A stretch of 64,000 nt of DNA from Paracentrotus lividus (GCA_940671915.1 CALNVZ010003426.1:34710337-34774336); one strand, 5' to 3'; shown: positions 46,918 to 59,633, counted from the stretch's first letter. The notes: a model not told the origin generated them from the sequence alone. Numbers and translations are program-made.

Positions 46918-47361
46918 CAGTCTGTGTCAAAAAAAATGATACAGTCGGGAAAAAAATAATTTAGGTGTGAAATCTTTTCAAATGATATGTGTATGTGGTA
47001 CCAAATTAAAGCCAAAAGATTTTTCTTGCTGATGCGCTTTGTTCTGTATAATTTACTTTCGTAAAACAAAAGTTATGCTAAATTTTGTGCGGCGAGGAAC
47101 AAATCAAAATTACGCATGTCTATTGTTCCATTATGCGAAACCTACACAAAAGCATGGACGTCGTGCGAAAATGGATTTTTCTTGACTGTAGAAAACTGGT
47201 CATATCTCAAAAATTACAACACCAAATGTGATGAAAAAAATTACAGAAGAAAGTCCAATTATCCTGCTTTATGAAAATGCCAAACAATACCAAGTTCTAA
47301 TTAATATTCATAATATAAAAAAATGTTTTCTGACTGTACCATTTTTTTTTTACACAGACTG
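46918..47361. mobile_element. 444-bp Tc1/mariner-like MITE
   Basis: Inverted ends CAGTCTGTGT... and ...ACACAGACTG are flanked by TA on both sides. CAGT ends and a TA target are typical of Tc1/mariner non-autonomous elements. There is no transposase. Confidence 0.75.
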
Positions 47362-47477
47362 TATAGGCCTATGCTTTATTCTTTCTTGCCAAAAAGAAGT
47401 AAATAAATAAATAAAAAATCAGGAGAGGGGACTTTAGTGAAAAGATCATTTTTATCAAAGCATCAAGGGTTATATGA

Positions 47478-47546
47478 CCCTATTCTCATCTTCTTCCCTG
47501 AACCGGTTTAAGGGAAACCGGTTCAGGGAAGAAGATGAGAACAGGG
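47478..47546. repeat. Near-perfect 32-bp-stem hairpin
   Basis: CCCTATTCTCATCTTCTTCC and onward to AACCGGTTT pairs with its complement across a five-base loop, with one mismatch in 32. Degenerate AACCGGTTC/AACTGGTTC words recur to about 47910 (47592, 47803, 47868, 47903), so the hairpin may be one end of a larger palindromic element. Confidence 0.85.
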
Positions 47547-47934
47547 CCAGTTTAGAAGGTTGCTTTGCTAGTGTTCACACTACAAACTCCTGAACTGGTT
47601 TTCGACACCACTTCACATAAAGTTGTCTTTTTGAGAGGTAAAAAGGTTTTAAATTTTGAAACTGTGGAGAGATAATTGCAATGCTTTGCATTCGAAGCAC
47701 AGCACAGTACATCTGAGTGAAGTACTCTTCAAAAGACCAGTTGTGTCCCCATCTACTCGCAAATCGGTTTAACGATGCAAACGGTCTTGAAAACCACAAT
47801 GTGAACCGGTTTGCAAGACTACTAAAGATTGCTTCCAAGACTGCTTCGAGCATTCTCATTACACATTAAACCAGTTCAAACAAAACTGGTTGCCATTATA
47901 AAACTGGTTCAAGAAAGTGGATGGGGTAATTATA

Positions 47935-48404
47935 CAGTGCGTATCAATAAAAACGGGACAGTTTTGAAAAGTCTGTCAAAATTTTGTTTCAAATAATGAA
48001 GTCTATATTTTTATGTTAATAGATGCTCTGAAGTCTTATCTTTCAAATGTAATTTTAAAAAAATAAGTTTCGTTCATGCTTGAGCACACATAGAACATTT
48101 TTGTCGGGGGCTCTAAAAAAGGCTTGCGCACAAAATGAAAGAAAATGAGAAATACGATCATCCGACCTCTTGCTCATCAGCAGTCTTCCTCTAAACTTTT
48201 TCTTTTCTTTGCCATTGTTTTTAAATTATGATTTGAAATTCATTTACTTTAATTGTTTTGTTTTCGTTGTCATTCTAATATGTTATCTTTTTTCAATAAA
48301 TATTCCTTCAAACTTAAATATCTTTTTTTGTCAACTTAAGAAAGGGGATTTGGTTGGTTGTTTAATTGATCGATTGATTGATTGATTGATTGTTTGATTG
48401 ATTG

Positions 48405-48436
<32 letters not shown>

Positions 48437-49318
48437 CTTTGTTTGTTTCGTTCATGCTTGAGCGAACACGGAAAGTTTTTGTCTGAGGTTCAAAAAAAGA
48501 AAGAAAAAAGGGTATTATTTATTTTGAATCAGGTACTCCATTGGGATTGATTGTTACTTTACACTGATATGATCATTGATGATTATCTTAATCTAATGAG
48601 GTGATTTCCCATGATTCTCCCAACGATTTAATCAATCTTTTGAACAATCAATCAAAAAGTAATCGATCAATCAATCATTCAAAGAAACAATTAATTAATC
48701 AATCAAACGATCAGTCATTCAGAATGGTCAATCTATCAATCCTTCATCCAATCAATCGATCAATTGATAAATCAATCCATCAATCAAACAAACAAACAAA
48801 CAAAGAAATCAATCAATCAAATAGTCTACTAACCAACCAAATTCCCTTTCTTGGGCTGATAAAATTTTTTATTTATTTATTTATTTTTTTTATTTATTTT
48901 TTTTTAGTTTGAAGGAATATTCAATGCTAATAAATAACATGTTAACATGTGAACAAACAAAAACAAAACTAAATAAAAAGCAATTCAAGTAAATGAATAG
49001 CTTTGTAAATGAATTTTGAAAGCATAATTCAAAAATTGTGGCAAAAATAATGAAAAGGTTGAAAGTAAGACTGCTAATTAGCAAAAGGTCTGATAATCGT
49101 ATTTCTCATTTTCTTCCATTTTGTGCGCAAGCCGTTTTTTGAGCCCCCGACAAAAATGTTCTGTGTGCGTTCAAGCATGAACAAACCTTATTATTTTAAA
49201 TGGCATTTGAAAGATAAGACTTCAGAGCATCTATTAACATCAAAATAAAGACATCATAATTTGAAACGAAATTTTGACAGACTTTTCAAAACTGTCCCGT
49301 TTTTATTGATACACCCTG
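47935..49318. mobile_element. 1.4-kb foldback element with an ATTG/AATC core
   Basis: The ends (left CAGTGCGTATCAATAAAAAC, right the complement of CAGGGTGTATCAATAAAAAC) are inverted. The arms stay paired through words such as TTTTGTCGGGGGCTC and AGACTTCAGAGC. The centre holds ATTG tetramers facing AATC tetramers (48370-48440 and 48630-48820), so even the microsatellite is inverted. CAGK ends suggest a Tc1/mariner relative. No transposase frame is present. Confidence 0.85.
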
Positions 49319-52300
49319 CATATAACAGGGCCTAACTTCTTCAATAAACTTCCGGAAGTATTAATGTTACTGAAGTTTAAACAGAGCATGGACAAGAGAT
49401 AAATTGGATCACGAGAATCATGCCCTGCCATTTCATTTCATCCCTTCTCTCTATTGATTGAATTAATATTCACTATTCTGTCGCAAGAAACAGGTGACAC
49501 CATTACCACATACTGACTCAATTCATGCTAGGCTACTGATATTCAACACAAGAGGGCTGAGCCAGAGGATAATTTAATCTTCTTTTTCTCTGAACATATT
49601 ATTTATCCGTTTACATTTCAGAGGCTAATTTAATCTTCTTCTACTCTAGTTCTCTTTCTTAATGTTATGTTTAAACATATTATTTTTTAATGTTTATATT
49701 TGAGAGCCTAATTTAATCTTCATTTTCTATAGTTCTCTTTCTTAAATAATATAATGTTATTATTACCCCTCTCTATTCCCAATGTTCTGTTTCTTGATAT
49801 TTCTATTAAAATAGAGTTGGAATCTGAATCTGATTAAATGGAACATTTCTATTTACTTTTTCAACAAAAAAAAAACAAAAACAAACAATTGAGGAATCAT
49901 GGCTTGTTAAAAATAATGCATCCTTGCTTTATACATGTATAGCAAAAAGAGATCTGACACAAAAGAGGAAATTGGAGTGAAATTTGCTCCAATTCTATCA
50001 AAAAGACACAGGTGCCCGTTATTTTAATCTTCCGTCGATGATTTCAAATACATAAAGCCACATGTAATCATTGCATGAAATTGATAGAATGTTGACATTC
50101 GTTCCAGAAAGGATACTGAAAATAAACAATGAAATTGCCTCTCCACATGACCTAATAACCAAAGACAAATATCCAAATTGGAAATGAAGTGCCTCATTGA
50201 CAATTTATACCTTAATTAAGAGCCAATATAAAGATAGCATCTTTGATAAACATTCGCTGACAAAACCCTGGAACTTCCCGAGATATCAACACAGAATTCC
50301 ACTCACGACTCCCAACATTTGTTTCCAATTTCCGCAGTCGATCTATTAACGGTTTCTTCCCTAAATTGTAAAGCGTCATTCTTCCCAAAGTGTCAATTTA
50401 TGAATTTCCTGCGACTTCATATTGCTTCAGCACAAGTTTAAGAATGGTATTAAGCATCATCGTATTCTTCCACAACTGTCAATTTAAGAATTTCCTGAAA
50501 CTTCATATCAATTTAGCACGAATGGAAAATACAAGCCAAGGGAAAGTGTTACAAAAAATCCACTTTTTCGTAGATAAATTTGTAGAGTAAAATTAAATTT
50601 GCATTGTTTAAAGTGATTTGGCTGTGGCAATTTGACAGCTGCTGTATCAAGCACATTAAATTAATAAGGACATATAATCAGATACAGGGATATTAGGTTG
50701 AAGATAAATGTGAGATATAAAAGAAAAGTAGAAGAGGGAAGTGAAAGAGGGAAGTTAACAGGGACAGAGAATAAGAAGAAGAAAGAGAAGAAAAAACATG
50801 AAGGAAACGAAGAAGACATCAAGACAGAGAATAACAACAACAAAAAAAGTAGGGAAGAAATGGGTACGCCTAAATATCAACAATGGAACAAAATGAGTCG
50901 GTCCTATGGTTACAGAATTTATTCAATGATACGAGACAACAAACAAAAAAGACATTTTGGTGTATTCAATAAGAATATAGAGAGAAAGAAATGTTTGTGT
51001 AAAGTATGTGTAAAAATGAGATGACAGGCATGAATAAATAACAAAACTTAAAAGCATTCGTGTTGTTCATTCCCCTTCCCCAAAATTTAAAAGGAGTCAT
51101 TGAATCACTAATACATCTGGGATCTTTTCCACACAATTTTCCATTAAAATATGATGATGCTCCTCTCTTCTATCTCCCCCCCCCCCCCAAAAAAAAAAAT
51201 TAAATTAAAAAAAAATCAGAAAGTATCCTAAATTCAAGTTCAACCGCAGCCCTTTAAGAGATTGCAGTGAGCCGGACAATTTGAATAAATTGAATTAATT
51301 ATGTGAATAACCAAGCGACAGAGACCACCCCAAACTATGATCTCTACATCATTTCTTTGGAGCAATAAGGACATTAGGTCTTTGTCATAATACATGAGGT
51401 AACGGCCTTAAAGCGCTAAGGAGACTATATGATACACATCCTCTGGGGACAGCTGCGCGACTCCGCGATTTCTAAGGACCGCGAGGTAACCAGGAAGTCA
51501 TCGAACGACGCTTATTACTTCTCTCGTTTTCATTACGGGTCATATACACCTGTTGATAGGCCCACTGCCTGGTTTAATGAATGCAATTAAGATATTGTAG
51601 GACTTTGTTCAATCGATAGAATTAAGTCGTTGTCAGTGTCGCTAGCTTGTATTTGAGCTTCGATCTGACTTGTGATACACATTTGGAGATAGATATTAGA
51701 ATGAGTCCTCAGACTATATTATATTATTTGCATAACATGGAGCAAAAAACATTTGTTATGAAAATTATTTATTTTGGTGTTTGGAATAACACAACCGGCA
51801 TAAACATTTGTTCTTGTTATTATTTCTTATTATTGGAACAGGTTCAATGTAAATAATCGACCTAAAAGTAAAAGATATTATTCAGGCAAATTAATAATGG
51901 ATTGTAGTTTAATTAATTATAAAATCATACACAATATTGACACTCCCAAAGTATTCTTTCCTGGGAATTATTTTCTACAAGCCTTTAGAAGAAAATGATC
52001 TAAAAGCTAGAAATATTTACTGATGCTTTTGCTTCAATTAGTATTTTGCTGCCCAAGCCCTCTGAATTTAGGGTCGCAGCCCCCCCCCCCCCCCATCCTG
52101 CCAAATAAACAAAAAACTACACTGAAATGAATTTTGGGTTATTTGCTTTCTCTCTCATTTTTAAATGAAAGTTTAAAATAATAAATTTTACCAAAACATT
52201 GATCATTTTCACAAATAAAGCTGATAGCCTACAATAGTCGAACTGCACCCCTTCTCTCATTATACGGGATGCATGACATCACAATACAAAGCTTTACTCA

Positions 52301-52798
52301 ATGTAAACAATGCTTATAATGTGTATCTATTTACAAGTGGTTTACAAACATATGTCAAGATTGTAAGGATCACTTGATGATAATACTGATACAATAAAAT
52401 GAAAAACCTCGTTCAATAATGCCCAAAGTATACAAATAGCCTACAATAGCAATGAACGAAGGTATAAAAACACCTGTTAATATGGATCATTAATTCTTAT
52501 ATTATTCTAGCTCTGCAGATAGTAAGAATGATGACTAAGAAATGTAAGATAATCATTTTGAGAAGTTACTTGACAAACATTCACATGATATTGGGTGGTA
52601 ATGTCTCTAAAATCAATGTCAAGTCCCAAGACATCCCTTTCAGATTGAGACCTTTGAGGTTGGTACAACTCCACATTACTTCTTATACCTCAATAAAAAC
52701 ACATGTTGCAAACACACACATAATCTTTCCGCTCATGCTTTCATTGTTTTTTTTTATGTTTAAAAAAGTATGAATAAAGAAAACTATTTGATACTTAC
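49319..52798. other. Intergenic or intronic stretch
   Basis: A retroposon-like tail (AAATAGAGTTGGAATCTGAA) is near 49810-49838. A purine-rich tract at 50690-50850 makes a Lys/Glu frame that I do not accept as a gene. C runs occur near 51177 and 52081. A GC-richer patch at 51430-51560 is unexplained. Confidence 0.4.
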
Positions 52799-52862
52799 TG
52801 GATTATCTTTGGTTGCATACCACCTCAGACCAGAGCCAAACAATATAACTGTGAAGAGATAT
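52799..52862 (-). CDS. Candidate small exon coding for a hydrophobic segment
   Basis: A pyrimidine-rich acceptor (TTTTCCTTAACAG) and a consensus donor (CCA/GTAAGTAT) bound 64 bases. Only one frame is open, giving YLFTVILFGSGLRWYATKDN plus P. It is hydrophobic then polar, like the first membrane segment of TMEM150-type proteins, and it lies on the same strand 8 kb upstream. Assignment to that gene is a guess; the residue match is weak. Confidence 0.3.
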
Positions 52863-53441
52863 CTGTTAAGGAAAACTTGAGAGTAAACATTCAAATCATA
52901 GATTTCTTTTCTTTTTACATTTACCATGAACTGTTCTGACATCACAGTCTAGAGAGTATATGTCTTCTTTATAAAGTGGTCTAGCTATTGATTGGGCTTC
53001 TTGATGATTGCAAGTTGCTTTAGAATGCTTTTTTTTTTTTTTTTTTTTAATTCTAAGTTCATCTTAAAACATAACAAAATTATCCATTATATGCCATAGT
53101 CCAAAATGGTTGTGCATAAGAGGTGCACCTCTCCAACTCTGCTTCAGATTTCCCAGAAAATCCCCGCAACTTACGCAACGTCCATGCATTTCAAAATAAA
53201 ACATGATAAAATATTTATTTGTAAGAATTCAAGGAAGAAACAAACAATGGTCTAGACATCAGCATAAGACTAGGGACAAAGTAGCCCCAACAAACCAAAT
53301 GCAAAAGGTTTTGGCAGGTAAACCAAAAAATTACTGCCAAACAATATCGCAATATATAAAAGGGAAAAGAACTTTGTTAAGACACTAATGAAAAGTCTAG
53401 ACCAAGAACTAGGTGTTCAGGTCAAATTTGAGGTCCCTTGC
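52863..53441. other. Intergenic stretch
   Basis: A poly-T run lies at 53031-53049. No gene is recognised. Confidence 0.4.
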
Positions 53442-53880
53442 TACCTGCCTTCAATACACATCTGAATTGTTGTCTAGGTCCCCTTCTCCTCGAGATAACA
53501 GGTGAAAATTGGGGATCAAAGTGAATTTGCGAAGAAATCAAAGGTAGCACTGGCTACATGTAGAGGCCTATGAAAAAAAGGGAAAGAAATGCTACGGAAG
53601 GGGGCGGTTTAGCAGTGTTTAGGGTAAAAAGGGGTTGCATACCTGCCTTCAATACACATCTGATTTGTTGTCTAGAGGTTTCCTGGAAAGCTAGATTTGA
53701 TTCCTTTCTTTTCACGTTGGGTGTAAATTGGGGATCAAAGTGAATTTCTGGAGAAATCGATGGCAGTACTGGCTTTGGATATGGTACATTTGTATGGTCA
53801 CTGCACTGAAGAGGTCAAGGAAATGAAAGGGGTAAGAAGGGAGTTGTTTGGCGGTGCTTGGGAGGGAAAGGGGTTGAATC
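53442..53880 (+). repeat. Tandem duplication, 198-bp period
   Basis: TACCTGCCTTCAATACACAT starts two diverged direct copies at 53442 and 53640. Both contain AATTGGGGATCAAAGTGAAT. No coding potential is evident. Confidence 0.75.
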
Positions 53881-55375
53881 AGAAATGCCACTTAGGAGTT
53901 AAAAACCTGTTTATAACAACCATTCGTAGGGGAGAAGATAAACATTCTTAATTGACAAGTGGCCTTTATATTGAGGTACGCTTGCCAGCAATATGATAAG
54001 GCCACTATCATGGTCAGGTAAAAAATGAGGGGCACTGTAGGGGTGATGAGACATTTGCCCCAGCGACAATTGCTCCAGATTAAAATTCATCTAAGAAGTA
54101 TGATTCAGGTGCATATCCAGCATCATCTCTGACATAGGATTTAGTTGGTCCAATTGTCTGGGGACAATAGCTGCTGTTCATTTTCAGGATTGATGCTGGA
54201 ACCGCTATTGTGGTTAGGGATGCGATCATTGCAATTTCAATCAAAGGTGACCCATTTATATTCGAAAATAGAATAACTGTTAAAGAAATAAGAGCTAAAA
54301 GACATATATTTCTTGGAAATTTCATCACGGAATACACCCCTACTAAATATAACCACGGTCATGGTTTATACTCTTGCTGCACCAGAACAAATCATTGTCA
54401 ATATCTATCAGACGTGACCCTTCGGTGATGACGCACCACCGATTGTGGTCGGCGCGACTAATGCCAGTCGGTCGTGCGTATCACGTCCAAGGAGAAGGAG
54501 AGTGAGAGTGCGCGAAACAGGAAAAGGAACCAAAAATAATCCACGTCTCTTGCTAAACACAGGCTGGATAAATTTAAACAACTGTCACATTGAAAAATGC
54601 ACAGTGACATGATATTTGTGAGATAGCCTCAACGTGCAGACCCTGCAAGTACATACTGCAATTTATGATTACAATTATTAATTTGACACCTTTATATATT
54701 ATATATTTTGCCTGGAATAAAGCCTATAGTCAAGTTCCCTGATGGATATGTCCACAGCATTTTATAGTGCAGAGCCTATTCATTATCTATTGTGCAGTCT
54801 CGTATTTCAGACTCAATGTATGAACTGCGACCAACAAGGGTATGCATCTACAAACTACAGGATGACCGTGTAGACACACTTAATCTACTGCTTATTATGG
54901 AGAGAAACGTTGACAGAGAAAAACATGGGAATGTTGAGTGCTGGGATTATCACTAATCCTATGTGGATCTTAGCTGATTCAATAATGTGATAACTGATAT
55001 CATAATGTTCTGATCTCATCTTTATAATCCGCTCATAGTCACCATCAAAATGGGGGCTTTGACTGCAAATAATTTGGGCTGGAATCAGACATATTATTTT
55101 ATTGATTAATGCGCACACTTTGGATACATAAGATTTAGACTCGCTACTGTTTATAGTTATTCTACTGTCTCAGAAAGTCTAGTATATTTTAAATTTTTTT
55201 TTAGTAAGTGAGCAGAAGTAAATCACAGCATATTCTCTCTGATTCTATTTTTATATACCAGCGCTTTTTAGATGTACATGTACTATAAAGAGAGACACAT
55301 TAACATATACTAGAAGGGATTTATTACGAGAAACCTGGTAGTTATTTTTTACTAAAGAATGAAAAAAAGGAGGAT
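53881..55375. other. Intergenic stretch
   Basis: No gene is supported. A CpG-richer patch at 54430-54500 (CGGCGCGACTAATGCCAGTC) stands out in composition but has no recognisable content. Confidence 0.4.
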
Positions 55376-55385
55376 CTGACAGAGG

Positions 55386-55564
55386 GCGTATCAGGACAAC
55401 TACCCCCTGGACAATTAATTTCCCAGCACAACTAGCAATGTTTAACCCCACCGCCCCCCCCCCATCCACCAGAAAAATTAGGGTATAGGGTTCGGTGCAG
55501 AGTTTGATATTTGGCAGGGGTAGTTGTCCGGGGGTTATTGTTCAGGGGGTAGTTGTCCTAGAAC
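55386..55564. mobile_element. hAT-type MITE, copy 3
   Basis: A 179-bp element with GTATCAGGACAACTACCCCC and its approximate complement at the ends. CTGACAGAGG stands on both sides (55376-55385 and 55565-55574), covering an 8-bp target duplication. Same family as the copies at 36252 and 42176. Confidence 0.75.
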
Positions 55565-55574
55565 TGACAGAGGA

Positions 55575-58204
55575 GATAAGTTTATTAAAATTTAACTTAT
55601 AACAAAATCAGAGATATGCTTGCCGCTGGAATGTCATTGAAACATTACTGTTTGTGCAACTCTCTATTGTACCACTACCCAAGAACGATTAGTAGGGGTA
55701 GAACTTCCAAAAATATGAAGTCCAGAAATGACCACAGTGTTAGTCAGCCAATAACATCCCGCCAAATCCCACACGGCAACTGCTGCCGACAGATGGAGGA
55801 GGTTTCGGGGGGCGAGGCTATCCGCGGACAGTCACGTCAGGAGATTCGGAGAACCGTGCGCCGAGCAGCGAAGGAAATCCATGATTTTTAGGCTTTCCTT
55901 AATTGCGCCGAGGGTCCAGTTGCGTCTTCAAACAGGACTGGTTAATTATATATGGGATTTATTTGCTTGAACCAGATCATATTCAATTAATTTCTCAAGG
56001 CTCTGTTATTCTGGTGATCCAATGTCTTTTATAGGGTCTATAGTTCTATAAGTGACTATAACCACCCATTTTCTGACATTGTATCTAATAGTTTTTGACA
56101 AATATAAGCTGTTTTTCCTCCTGAAAATTTAAAATGTGAAATTGTGAAGTTTGATGCCATGAAACAATAGTCTTCACTAGATCTGGCAACACAAAGAAAT
56201 AAATTCTAAAAGAATTTCACGAAAGTAATGCATCTGGTTTGATTAAGCAATGTCACTTATTTACCATTTGAGACTTTATAATAATTCACAATGATTGTCA
56301 CAGGGAAAACTCTCTAATGATTTATTGTATTAAAAAAAACAAAAAAAAAAAAAAAAAAAAAAGATTTTTGGGAAAAGAAAGGAAAATGAAACATCACTTT
56401 TATCATGCATGGTTGGGGGAATCTATAAATGCTCAAGGCTTTATTTCATCTAAAATGTAGGGTATGGGTTATGGTTACAATAGGGTTTTATGTTAGGTTT
56501 AGGGTCAGGATTAGGTGTAGTGTTTAGTGCTTTTCCGGCATTAAATTTTGCTCAGAATGGAGATCTAAAAGATGTTTACATTTACAACCGGAAATAGGAA
56601 CCATGAATGCAACCTTTGTTTCTCTATATAGCTGTGTTTTGTAATTGCGTTTTGCATCATGATTCATGTTCCTGTTTAAATTTTGAAATCGACCATGAAC
56701 ACATCCCATGGTACCATCACAACTGGAGCATTCGGCAAAAAGCCTCCGAAAAGTAATATTCAGAATTTAAAAGAACCCTTTTTAAAAAGAAAATAAAAAA
56801 AAACATAAAATCTATATAATTATCAGAAAGCAACATCAATATTGATTTAAAAGGAAGAAAATTAAACACAATGAATCACTGCTCATGACGTTACCCTAAA
56901 TTGGCCACCAATTTCTTACGGGATGGTTTCTGTTATCACATACAATATGATGATAGAAGTCATTTTCACTTCAATCACGAACCTCCTGCAAACCTGCCGT
57001 GAGTCAGTCATTAGATGTAGGGAAAAAGACAGGTAATGAATGAAAAATGTTTCAATAGTAACTTGAATAATTATCAAAATTATCTGGCTCTTTCAATCTA
57101 ATTATTATTAGATTGAGATAATTATCTGATCTTTATTGGTTGCCGCACGTACCTGCTTCACGTTTTTATCATGGGCAGGAACGGGCCTGGTTGTTGGATG
57201 AATATATACTCTCTCTCTTAAATAAAAAAGAGAAAAAAAGGAGAAAGAAGCGAGTGAAAAATCGTTATGAAATGAGGGGCGGGGGGGGGCACCAAAAAAA
57301 TCTCTGAGGCCAAGCCAAACTAAAGAAATAGACAAGTCTCAAATAATTGAAATTGAACATGAAGCATTCTATCAACAGAATATTCAAATGAAAATCTTGG
57401 CCCAAACCACAATGAATCTTAAAATTCTCTGATGCTTGTCACAGCTGTACCCATCTCCAGAAGATACTTAAATATAGCTGATTTAAAAGAAAAATAGAAA
57501 GATAACCAGAGTTTCTGCTCATCGTTATACAAAGAATATCTGTGAGTCAACAACTTCTCTCTCACGAACTTCACTTGAATCATGACAGGTTCAATTTGGG
57601 CTTTGGAGCTTGCACCGGTCGTGGGGGCTCCTAAACAATTATCCCACAAACTTCCAGTTTTCCATTGAAGAAGTTTGGAGAGGAAGGTTCAAATATCTGG
57701 TTCTCTTTTGTTTGTTCCCTGAGCCAAAAAGTATCTCACTCGACACTCTAGGGCCGGAATACACCTACACACTCCCTTTAAGTAGAGCAGCCAATTCGGC
57801 CGTGCGATCTTGTTTACAAAACATAATTACGCGTACGTAACATTACGTCATTATCAATGATGTAATGCTAGTAATGAACTTCACGCGATTTAATCACCAT
57901 TTATGACTCAAAAGTGACTTAATAATCCACATAAAAATAATGAAAAAAATTTATGTGGATATATTTTTGATAAGGAAAGGTAGGCTTTCCGTATTCAAAT
58001 ATACACTTACTCGAATGACTGCCGATGATCGCGATAATCCAAGATTTGTGGGGCTGTTTACATCCTAAAAATGACGCGAATCGCTGCAAAAGGCTAACTG
58101 AAGACGCGCACCAACATTTTCCAGAGGTCGGGATTTTTAAAAGTTTAAAACTCCTTGCTCTGGCAACTCAAACATTTTAAAAATACAATGTCTAGGTTCA
58201 CTCA
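55575..58204. other. Intergenic stretch with two GC-rich patches
   Basis: The patch at 55740-55930 is GC-rich and partly open on the plus strand (ending AAKEIHDF before TAG), but I recognise no domain. The patch at 57720-58110 has CpG-rich words and cAMP-response-like TTACGTCA, and may be a promoter. On the minus strand it holds an AG...GTAAGT-bounded segment (58062-58010) that could be an untranslated first exon. A poly-A run is at 56341-56362. Confidence 0.3.
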
Positions 58205-58583
58205 TAGACATTGATTCAATGAATATGTCAGTAGTTGCCAAACTTGGGATGAGCATTATAAGAAGAGTCATGATGAAAAAACGTCATAAAAATTGTTTAG
58301 AAAATTTTTGCAAGTTTGGCAATTAATAGAAGTTAGGTAATATATTTATCCTTATTTTAAAACAATTTTTAGCAAAAAAAGTTTAAGAATGGAGCAGAGC
58401 AAAGCAAAAATGTGTTTTTGTGACGTCATCAAGTGATAAATATTCATTATTTGTAATCACGTGATGACGCCCCGCGACCTGCGGATTGCGTAACTAGAGT
58501 TGTGCGGACAGTCGTTTGTTCACTTTGCTCATAACTCTTCTTATAACTGCCAATCGTTTCAGTCTGTGTTGAGTCTATGTCTT
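58205..58583. mobile_element. Probable palindromic element
   Basis: Imperfect inverted ends (ATAGACATTGATTCAA near 58205; TTGAGTCTATGTC near 58571), with inner partners TTATAAGAAGAGT and ACTCTTCTTATAA, enclose CpG-containing sequence. The pairing is diverged, so the boundaries are approximate. Confidence 0.5.
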
Positions 58584-59530
58584 TTTATGATTGAATATGA
58601 GGGGAGGGTTGAACAAGTTATCCAAGTAAAGCCTGTATTCACATTCTAATATTGATTTGTGGAAAGTTCACCAAGTTCACGGACTGTACATGATCTCGCC
58701 GTGTGTCGCGATCGAGCATGCAGTTGTTATGTGTTTGTTGTTGATCGTCAGTATGTGTGTGTGTGTGCGCATAATCATGTACGTGTTTGCAGTGCGTTAA
58801 CGTTGCATTTGTGAATACGTGTGATCGAGTGCGTGTGAATGATTTGTGAATCATCTGTCATTGTAGCTGTTTGCTCAAAGTACTATGTAGCACACGTTGC
58901 ATTATATAATGGACATATTAAGAGATGACTTAGTGAATGAAAGTTGTGTAACTATGATGTGAAATGTGGAAAAAAGACGGCATTTATTTGTCAAAAGATG
59001 TCGAGTTTTCGAGAACGAGTACACACTACACTGTAGTGTGTACGTGTGTGGATTTATTATGAGACGAGCCAAGCCCCGGCCTTGCATGCAATGCATGGCA
59101 ATGATTGAGAGTTGAGGGGCCAGTGGGGGTTGTCATTTTAATTTCAATTTAAAAATTATGTGTACTTTATTAGGTGGATATCATGATCAGATGTTGTGTT
59201 CATGTGAAATCGGGAAAAGAAGACGGTATTTATCAGTAGGCCTACTGGTATTTACTGTTCACAGGATGAGTGAACGGTATACGGGTATGATCGAGGGCTG
59301 GCTAGTGCATGGTGTATGGTAGCTGGGTTATGGCTTAAGTTTGGGCGCGTGTGTGTGGCGGGACTTATTATTTTTGTTGTTGTGTTGTTTGTACAGCTAC
59401 AGCCGGGGGAATATGGGCCACTTTGGTTTGGGGGGGGGGGGGGTGAATACAATTTTTATTTAAATTTTGTGTCTGCTTTTGTAGACTACTTCAATATGGG
59501 ACCCTTTTCTTTTTCTCTCTATTTCTACAG
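58584..59530. other. Intergenic or intronic stretch
   Basis: GT-rich sequence near 58750-58850 and a G run at 59431-59442. It may be intron of the plus-strand gene whose terminal exon follows. Confidence 0.35.
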
Positions 59531-59633
59531 GACATTGAGAAAGAGGTCGCTACCCGCAGATGAGCTCTATTTTCAAATCCTTAGAAGGTTCCAGGACAGT
59601 CAAATCAAGTCATCAGACATTCAAAACATATGA
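59531..59633 (+). CDS. Candidate terminal exon, unidentified gene
   Basis: A long pyrimidine tract ending TTTCTACAG is a textbook acceptor. The 103-base segment behind it is open in the frame used, giving TLRKRSLPADELYFQILRRF then QDSQIKSSDIQNI and a stop (TGA, 59631). The peptide is helical and charged. ELYFQILRRFQDS has a faint likeness to the start of a GoLoco motif (FFxLLxxxQSxR) but lacks its DQR, so no family is assigned. The upstream exons were not found. Confidence 0.4.

Noticed and set aside
50307-50360. A 54-base minus segment between AG and GTGAGT sites (KKPLIDRLRKLETNVGS)
   Set aside because: Two frames are open with different plausible peptides, no family is recognised and no neighbouring exon joins in phase.
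50698-51024. Lys/Glu-rich plus frame of 108 codons
   Set aside because: Purine-rich low-complexity sequence without domain or splice support.
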